NCBI GenBank assembly: GCA_022495995.1
Contig: JAFEMH010002457.1
Location: 124,001-188,000 of the forward strand
From: Adenophora triphylla var. japonica
Lineage: Eukaryota > Streptophyta > Magnoliopsida > Asterales > Campanulaceae
Reading direction: 5' to 3'
Length of the DNA stretch: 64,000 bases
Shown in pieces: positions 56,697 through 64,000 of this stretch. Both the position numbers and the translations under genes were made by a program. The notes beneath the pieces are model-generated. The model was not told the origin of the DNA, made no database searches, and saw only the letters and a program-made list of their open reading frames with translations. The first letter of the stretch is position 1; every line of letters begins with the position of its first letter.

Positions 56697-57885
56697 CTAC
56701 TCTTCGCCGGTTGGACTGCCAGGGAGCTTGAGCTTTCCTTCGTAGATCAGCCACTGAATTTCCTTCTTCAGATCCACACACTTGTCTGTCACATGACCAT
56801 AATGCTTGTGATACTCGCAGAACTTGGTCTTGTCAACTCTACTTGAGTTTCTTGGCTTATAGCTCTCGAGAGGTGTGAGAAGGCCTCGTTTAACCAAATC
56901 GTCGAAAACTTTGCTCATGGGCATCCCAAAATCATCAGGCTGACGTTTCTGACCTTGTATCTCCTGAATCGACCTCTTATCATAACTTTCTATTTTTGGC
57001 CAATGAAGATTCTCGAGCTTCCCGTCTTTTATCAACTTACGGATCTCATGACTCAAATAGGTGCAATCATCCATGTTGTGCCCATGGTATCGATGGAAAA
57101 GACAATGCTTGGACTCATCCAACCGAACATGGGGATTCCCGGGTTTCCAATTCTCCAAAGTGGCTTTATCGCCTTTTCTTTCATCGCCTTTTCCAAAGCA
57201 TCTTGCTTAAAGACATCTCCATGTTGTCAAAATGAAAGGAGCGGAGTTTTGGAGACCTTGTTGTTCTCGAAACCCGGATTTCCATTGTCCAACCGGTTCC
57301 ATTGTTGGATTTGGTTTGAAGGAGGCTACGACACTCTTTCCTTTGTGAAGAACTCGGTGCCGAGCCGGTATGGTGGGTACTTGGTGTCGGGTGGCATTGG
57401 ATTATGCTTGGTGGAGTCATCTCCTTGCCTCGGTTCGACATCTTGGGTCAAGGGAGTATTGACACTCATCATGAGGTCAAGCTTCTCCTGCATTTGTTTC
57501 ATTTGCTCCATCAACATCGCCACATGGGGGTCAACGGGGATTCTCGGGTTACCGGAATTCGTAAAAGGACTCTTATCAGCAGAGGGAACCACAGTAGCAA
57601 ACTGACGGCTGAATTCATTAAGTCCGGTAGGTGACTGCTGAAAACTTGGATCGTCCTTTGGCAACTCATGATCGCATTCAAAGCGGGTATAGGGGCTTCG
57701 TAACATAGCCACATATCTCAAACCGATTATGCGAAGCCGGAGCATAAACCGGCGTATATTGCCGAAACCGAGAGACAAAGTGGGGTGAAGCCCAATCCGT
57801 TCTGAGGAGCTGAGGGCGATGGAGCCCCAATGAGCTGGGATGTCGGAAAGGATTGAGGAGGAGTGGTCCTCGGCAAGGGATCGTA
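56697..57885 (-). pseudogene. gag: Ty3/gypsy gag, cut by the CACTA element
   Basis: Minus strand. The C-terminal part (56697-57158) carries two gag zinc-finger-like motifs: CLFHRYHGHNMDDCTYLSHEIRKLI and, after a 60-residue spacer, FCEYHKHYGHVTDKCVDLKKEIQWLI. It ends SPTGEE at a TAG. The central part (57326-57778) has LDLMMSVNTPLTQDV and a Pro-rich stretch; its beginning shifts frame near 57760. The 5' part is absent because the CACTA element begins at 57886. The F.YH.HxGHxTxxCxxLKxEI pattern is typical of Tat-lineage gag. No protease or RT follows. Confidence 0.82.
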
Positions 57886-58470
57886 CACTACCAGAAAAAG
57901 GTCATTTAGCGACGGAAATTTCCGCCGCTAAAATTATATTTCCGTCGCTAAAATAAATCACCGACGGAAAAATTCCGTCGGTGGTCCGCCGCTACCACCC
58001 GTCGCAGTGCTCCGACGGGTCAATTTCCGCCGCTATTTTTTTCTTTTACCGACGGAAATTAATTCCGCCGGTGAATTAATGGTTTCTGACGGAAAATTCC
58101 GCCGCTATATTAATTTAATTTAATTAAATTTTCATTTCAAATGCGGAAATTTCCGTCGCCGTAATAAAAATTAATTTAATTAAATTAATTTCAGGGTGAA
58201 ATTTCCGTCGCCGTAATAAAATTTAAATTAAAATTAAATTATTTCAAATAAGTGAATTTACCGTCGCGAAATTATTTAATTTTAATTTAAATTTTATTAC
58301 AAATGACGGAAATTTCCCGTCTGAAATTAAAAATTAAATAAAAATTAAATGATTATAGCGGCGGAAATTCCGTCGCCGAAATTAATTTATTTAATTAATT
58401 TTTATTTCAAAGATTAATTTCAAATACGGAAAATTCCGTCGCCGATTCTCCGAAATAAATTTAAAAAAAC
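57886..58470. repeat. CACTA terminal repeat and subterminal repeats
   Basis: The terminal inverted repeat is followed by more than a dozen ACGGAAATTTCCG, TTCCGTCG or CCGACGGAA words in both orientations, some forming perfect palindromes (CGGAAATTTCCG). Such subterminal arrays are the binding sites of the TNPA-type protein in En/Spm. Confidence 0.85.
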
Positions 58471-58602
58471 AATTTAAAATATCAATAAACCAAAATTTTT
58501 GTACCTGATATAACATTTCAATTTATAAAACTAAAACTATAAAAACTAAAATTCAAATATCGGCCGTACCAAATAAAAACTAAATACCACCGTACCAATT
58601 CG

Positions 58603-58692
58603 GGAGGAGGGGAGGGGGAGAGGGGGAGGGGGAGAGGGGGAGGGGAGGAGGGGGAGAGGGGGAGGGGGAGAGGGGGAGAGGGGGAGGGGTGG
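58603..58692. repeat. G-rich array (GGGGAGGGGGAGAG)n
   Basis: About 90 bp of G4-6/A units on the plus strand, capable in principle of G-quadruplex formation, at the 3' side of the second-ORF gene. Confidence 0.9.
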
Positions 58693-58797
58693 AGCGGGGG
58701 AGAGGCGGAGGCTCCCGCGGGTACCAAATGTCGCAAATGTTTTAAACAAGTATAAATTAATACAAAAATGTCTAAAAATGTCTAAAAATGTCCGCAA

Positions 58798-60608
58798 TCA
58801 ACCTGGGGGAGGCGGGAAATTACCACCGGGAGTCTCGGGCCGAGATGAGCCATCAACGGCGTCAATTGTCTTTGAGTCTCGCATGCCGCTCTCGAATCTC
58901 GCATGACGTCGATCGTTCTCCTCCCGCATCTGCGCTCGAATCGCCAAAGCATCCGCAAGCTTTGCCCGCTCGCGTTTCTCCTCCTCCAACGCAGCCTCCA
59001 GAGTGTCGACCCTCGGATCATGAAACGTGGGCCGGGCTACATTTCGCCAGACGGCCGGCCGACGTCGACGGGCATTGCCGCCCGTAATCCCCATCCCTAA
59101 CACTCGGGCTCCTCTCCTTGGATGTCCCCGAGAGGTGACCTCCGCCAAACATCGTGCACGAAGGGGACGGGCTCGCGGGAGGCGTTCCTTCGGGAACAAC
59201 GGCGGCTTGATATGCAGCTTGAAAAATAAAACAACCAATTATAATCATATACACAATGTAAGGTACATAAATAAATTTACATATTCAAAATCAAGTCATT
59301 TAATGGTAGTTTACTTACAAAGGCTGCTTGCATCGATCGTCAACCCATTGCGGAGGTTGATCGGGCGCCGTAAATTCCGAATATGGGTGCTAGCGTAAAC
59401 ATCCACAAAAGTGATATTCGGACCATACTCCCTTTCCTATAAATAAAATAAGCGAGATTATTACTTTGAAATTGTATATATAAATGCAACATTTAAACTG
59501 ATTTAAAAGCATGCATACACTACATTTACACTAAAACTATGGATTTCATAGCATCAACATTGGCTCCCAGCTAACATACGTACATAAACCTATTTAAAAG
59601 CATCCATACACTACTACATTTAAATTAACATACATACCATGCGGTCGTGATGCTCGGCGACCGTGAGCGTCCCCCCGATATGCAACGCCGCCGACCCCGA
59701 GGAGCCTGCTCTATTGGCCTTGGCCTGTTCGGATATAGCCTTCGCCGCAGGCGACCCCCAATATTCGCAAAATTGAGCAAACACCTCATCGGTCATAAAA
59801 GTAGGACACAAGGGCTGTTCTCCCGCCGCGAGCCGAGTAGTATAATAATTTTTCTTCGTGATACCTATAAAAAATATGAATATCTTGTAAACATATAATG
59901 ATGACATTATAAAATTAAAAGAGTATAATCATTGTTAATTAAACTAATTAAGGATAGATAAATATGTTACAAATAAAATCCTTAAATAGCTTGTGAGCCT
60001 GCTCATCGTAAACATATCTAGCCGTCGCATCGCTGATGTCTGGCGCCCAATAATATTTAGCCTACAACATATAATGATAACATTACAAAACTAAAAGAGT
60101 ACAATCATTATTAATTATAACATTTTAATAACAAACTAACATTTAAGTTTTAAATAAAAACCATTAACACATTACCTTAAACTCATCCCACGCATCGTCC
60201 TTCTGCCTCTGTGGCAATTTTTTCCAGTTGGGCCAAAACTCGGTCATTTTTCGAGACCGCCGCATTGCCCGATCTTAGTCCCCGGGGTGGGGTATCCACC
60301 TACAAACCTCGCCAAGTATATTTATACAATAACATTTTAACTTAAATAATGAATTATATATAAAGCAAAAAGGAACCAACTTATATCAAATTAATGAAGA
60401 GTTACTTATCGGTCATAAAGTGATGATATCACGACCAATATCCTCCTCGGAATCGACAGGTAGTCTGAGTATCGGCCCCAGAGGTGGAGCTAGTACTACT
60501 GCGTGAGGGGTCGACATCATCGCTACCGGATAGGGACGGTTGCGTCCCAGTAATCAATGTATAAATAGGCTTAGTCTTCTTACCCTTGCCCTTTCTACTA
60601 GAACTCAT
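58798..60608 (-). pseudogene. CACTA second ORF (TNPA-like, plant En/Spm Transposase_24 type)
   Basis: Exons on the minus strand from the ATG at 60606-60608: a basic/Ser-rich start SSSRKGKGKKTKPIYTLI; MTEFWPNWKKLPQRQKDDAWDEFK (about 60180-60250); AKYYWAPDISDATARYVYDEQAHKLFKDFI (59970-60063); ITKKNYYTTRLAAGEQPLCPTFMTDE and AISEQAKANRAGSS (59640-59870); REYGPNITFVDVYAS (59370-59440); a basic region; and the coiled coil TLEAALEEEKRERAKLADAL ending at 58798. The order resembles the plant En/Spm-associated ORF that binds subterminal repeats. A TGA near 60430 and a TAG in the second exon (cccgatcttagtcc) suggest damage. Confidence 0.7.
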
Positions 60609-60649
60609 ACTGTATTACAGTAAAAATATTAAAATATACAACTTTAACA

Positions 60650-60955
60650 ATAGGAAACAATATATTCACAATACATCTAAAACTTTAAAGTTCTAATAAT
60701 CTAAAGCATTCACAATACATATAAAACTTTAAACTATTAATAATATAAAGCATTCACAATACATATAAAACTTTAAAGTTCTAATAATCTAAAGCATTCA
60801 CAATATATATAAAACGACGGATATTAAAAATAATCTAAAGCATTCACAATACATATGAAACTTTAAAGTTCTAATAATCTAAAGCATTCACAATACATAT
60901 AAAACTTTAAAGTTCTAATAATCTAAAGCATTCACAATACAATTTTAAACTTTAA
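60650..60955. repeat. Tandem array, about 44-bp unit, about 6-7 copies
   Basis: Units ctaaagcattcacaatacat then ataaaactttaaagttctaa and taat, with some shortened copies. It lies between the two CACTA genes. Confidence 0.9.
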
Positions 60956-60969
60956 ACTATTATTAATCT

Positions 60970-63900
60970 TCATCCCATCATCATCACTGGACTCGAATTA
61001 CTACAAAACTCGAGTTCTTCATCTTCGTCTTCGGACTCTGATGAATCAAACTCTGGTTCCTCTTCCTTTTCCTCTTCCTCTTCCTCTTCCTCTTCCTCTT
61101 CCTCTTCCTCTTCCTCTTCCTCTTCCTCTTCCTCTTCCTCTCGATTCATCAATATCAATGTGCGCGAGATGACCCGAACGAGGCGGGGGAGTTGGCAAAT
61201 TCACCGGTAAGATATCCTCCTCGGGTTCATCAACATTTTGAGGAATATGAGTGACATCATCTAATGGATGATTAGCCGATGAAACGTTAGGTGGCACCGG
61301 CATTTCATCCTCTTGATAGGGTGTTTCTAATGACGACTCAGTAGTTGTCGACGAGGGTAGGTTGTCAATCATGCTCCTAGCCTTGGTCATCCAAACAGCC
61401 CACAATCCGTCGGTCGCGGACGAGGGTAGGAGTCATGTATACCTGTTGTGCTTGAGATGCTAAGATGAAGACGTCGTCGCCATTATGTCTCGGACGAGTC
61501 CTTTACATCGACGAGGTCAAATATGGGGTGCTTCTTAACACCTCGCACAAGATCCCGCCAATCACAATTGAACAAGACAACACCTGTTTCTACCGAAATA
61601 CTCCACCTCGACTACTTCTTTCAGACGCCATAATAATCATTCCCTATAAGCTTCACACCGCTATTCCACGTCAATTTAGAGCCCCGTAAGCTTTGGTATG
61701 AAACACATAGCCATTCACGAAATAACCGTTGTATAAATGAACGTTCAAGTACGGAGATGATGCTAAATGTCTTAACCTCGCAGCCTTGGCATCACCCGGA
61801 TGTTCGCCTATCTATAAGACAATATTGTAACCAATTTAATACAATTTTAAGATTGAATGTTTAAAGAAGTGTATAGAATAAATTTGAATGAAACGAAATA
61901 TTTACATATTTCCTTAGCCGCTTTGGAAATTCTCTTTCGTCCTAGTTGCGATGAGTTCTCGAGATAAATCCCGAGCTAAATCTTCAAACATTCTGCAATA
62001 GGGTTAAACAAGGCATTTCATATGCAGGTAATTAAACATGCATAATTTAATCGACGAGGCGTAAACATAACATCAATGACTTACTTGATATATTCCCCAA
62101 CCTCGTCAAGCTTAAGAAGAACATACGTTTCGACCGCGGCAAACTCTTTAGCGGTTAACGTACGCGTACCAACCCGTTTGCCGAGCAACCGACAGTGGGA
62201 TGAAAATACGGAGATGTTTCCCTTAGACGGAAAACCACCATCGTAATTGCGGCCAACCCTAGTCAATCTCGTATCAACATCAGAGGAAAATATGTTCCGA
62301 CAAAGGCAACAATCTCATCTATGATAACAAATTCTTCCTGAAATTGAGGCCTCGACCATGGCCCTATTGCTCATCTTCCTTTTCAATTGGCCTAGATACC
62401 TAAAAGTCATTCGTAGATTATAACATAAATAATGTTAAAGAAGGTATATTGTTAACGCTCAAATTATTTAGAAATAGAATAAATTCAATTACCTCTCAAA
62501 TGGATACATCCATCTCGTATTGAACTCGACCACCGACTCTAGCTTCGTATGCCAAGTGGACCGGTAAATGCTCCATAGAATCAAAGAATGAAGGAGGAAA
62601 TATCTTCTCAAGTTTGCACAAAGTCACTACGATGCTCTCCTCAAGCTTTTTCATGTGATCAACACGCAGTGTGGTCGATGTTAACGCCGGAAAAACTCAC
62701 TAACTCGTTAACGCCACCCGCATATTGTCGCAAGAGACCCCGAGAGCAATCGGAAGTAGCCTCATCCAAAGCAAACGTGGCAATCGTGACTCTTCAAACC
62801 CCGCACTTTCCCTCCTCTACATTGACACGCTACCAATGTTAGACGCGTAACCATCCGGAAGCCTTAAATCCTTGAGCCATTTCGGGAGGAGGAGCTTCTT
62901 TTCCTTTGTAAGCACGTATTGAGCCATCGGTCTAACCGGTTTACCATTGACGTATACCAAGTCTAAGGCCGGCCGCTTACAGATTTCCTTAAGGTCCTTT
63001 CGAGCTTTTTCGTTGTCTTTAGTTGTTCTCTTGAAATCCATCAACGTGTTAAAAACATTATCGAATACATTCTTCTCAATGTGCATCACGTCAAGGTTAT
63101 GTCGAATGAGATTTGTTTTCCAAGTATGGCGGCTCCCAAAATATACTCCTCTTGATCCGGTTATGGGTAGTCCCAAACCCTTGTATTTTGGTCTTCGAAA
63201 ACTTTTTCCCCACCGAGGATCGAGCAATCTAGATACCTCCTCATAGACCGTGTCACCACTTAAACGAATCGGTGCCTCATCATGGTCAATCTTGTTCTTT
63301 TTAAACGCATTCTTCCGGGGTCCCGAATGGGTGGTCCTCCTAAGAAATTGTCTATGGCAATCGAACCAACATGGTTTTCCGTAGTGCGTGAGCGTGAAAG
63401 ACTTTGTGTCACTCATACAATACGGACAGCCAACTTCCCGTGGGTGCTCCAACCCGATAACATCCCATATGCAGGGAAGTCATTAATCGTCCACATCAAC
63501 GCAGCCTTCATGCCGAAATTCTCTCGCTTGAAAGCATCCCACGTTTCGACCCCATCCTCCCAAAGCCGCTTCAATTCGTCCATCAAAGGTCGGAGATAGA
63601 CGTCAATGTTCCTCCCGTGGCTGCTTGGGCCTGGGATGAATAACGACAAGAACATGTAGGGATCACTCATACACAACCAGGGCGGAAGATTGTAGACAGT
63701 GGCTATAACCGGCCAACAAGAGTAAGATTTTGCCCCAGGACCAAACGGATTGAAACCATCGTAGCGGTATGCATAACCGTATATTTCTTGCTTCGCACGC
63801 AAAGTCGGATAAGTCTCATCAAAGTGTTTCCATGCCTCCCCATCACCGGGATGAATCAACACACCCTCTTCACGCAAACTTTCCTTATGCCAACGCATTG

Positions 63901-64000
63901 CCTTCGGCAGTAGATTTAGACGCGTAGAGGCGTTGCAGCTCTTGGAATCAACGGCATGTAACGCAACCGCTATGTGGTCTGTTTTTCTTGTGTTTTGAAC
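60970..64000 (-). pseudogene. CACTA transposase TNP2 (Transposase_21 with DUF4218/DUF4216-like C terminus)
   Basis: Transposase that excises and inserts the element; the N terminus lies beyond the window. Reading downward: LRWHKESLREEGVLIHPGDGEAWK; FNPFGPGAKSYSCWPVIATVYNLPPWLC; YLRPLMDELKRLWEDGVETWDA; GWSTHGKLA (63413-63898). A frame change follows, then CPYCMSDTKSFTLTHYGKPCWFDCHRQFL and HNLDVMHIEKNVFDNVFNTLMD (62817-63452). The DUF4218-like part (62330-62660) has LEKIFPPSFFDSMEHLPVHLAYEARVGG. DUF4216-like blocks include VHLYNGYFVNGYVFHTKAYG (about 61690-61760). The C terminus runs into a (GAGGAA)n repeat, read as Glu or Arg-Gly depending on frame. Frameshifts indicate a non-functional copy. 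Confidence 0.85.
61056..61140. repeat. (TTCCTC)n microsatellite at the TNP2 C terminus
   Basis: About 13 TTCCTC hexamers. On the minus strand one frame reads poly-Glu and another (Arg-Gly)n. Confidence 0.95.

Larger units (their letters stand above)
57886..64000 (-). mobile_element. En/Spm (CACTA) DNA transposon, 3' part
   Basis: The terminal CACTACCAGAAAAAGGTCATT lies at 57886, preceded by GTA, a candidate 3-bp duplication. Subterminal repeats, a second-ORF gene and TNP2 follow, all on the minus strand. The 5' end lies beyond 64000. It is inserted in the gypsy gag. Confidence 0.93.

Overview
The window is nuclear DNA of a flowering plant, very probably a eudicot. It holds one recognisable host gene, an intronless PYL4-type abscisic acid receptor (8354-8968, minus), in a landscape built almost wholly of nested transposable elements. 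The low-complexity tracts, TA-flanked MITEs, spliced antisense retrotransposon ORFs and En/Spm-type transposase all fit a plant. Nothing in the sequence identifies the species.

Layout. 1-7352: 3' part of a Ty3/gypsy Tat/Ogre-like element (element A, + strand) with two antisense ORFs (DUF7745-like and plant mobile domain, PMD), a hypervariable 3' region of tandem arrays, a polypurine tract and a 2-kb LTR. 8354-10205: the PYL gene with a Stowaway-like MITE just upstream of its TATA box, then a Tourist-like MITE and a second Stowaway-like MITE. 10302-32222: a complete but decayed Tat-like element (outer, +; 660-bp LTRs; target duplication GTAAG). It is interrupted at 18007-27766 by a second complete Tat-like element in the opposite orientation (nested, -; about 600-bp LTRs; target duplication CGAAG). 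Both carry gag-pol and, downstream on the opposite strand, a spliced Transposase_28-like/coiled-coil ORF. 32962-33233: another Stowaway-like MITE. 33420-35843: a Mutator-like element with long inverted arms, flanked by an 11-bp duplication. 36259-39908: a Ty1/copia element truncated after integrase.

39909-57885 is a stack of minus-strand Tat-like LTR retroelements: LTR piece C2; then element E, of which the 3' LTR (41085-42911) and tandem arrays are seen; then element D, with LTR about 46515-48719, arrays, an antisense PMD ORF at 51240-53537, and a gag without visible pol at 56697-57885. 57886-64000 is the 3' part of an En/Spm (CACTA) transposon, minus strand, with a second-ORF gene and TNP2. 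It was inserted into the gag.

The most unusual signal is that each LTR element carries its own CG-centred palindromic word: TGTCGACA in the nested element, GTCGAC in the outer, ATGTCGCRCGACAT in D, AGTCCGGCCGGACT in A, GCTCGGYCGAGC in the copia LTR, and one ATCCGCGCGGAT in E. In A, D and E a different palindrome sits about 16-22 bp upstream of the LTR TATA box. I read these as candidate element-specific recognition sites. The antisense-ORF proteins are possible but unproven partners. Other structure not explained by coding includes hairpins with compensatory arm changes in LTRs and 3' regions, a nine-copy stem-loop motif, and six TTCTAGAA sites upstream of the D LTR TATA box. All counts were made by eye.
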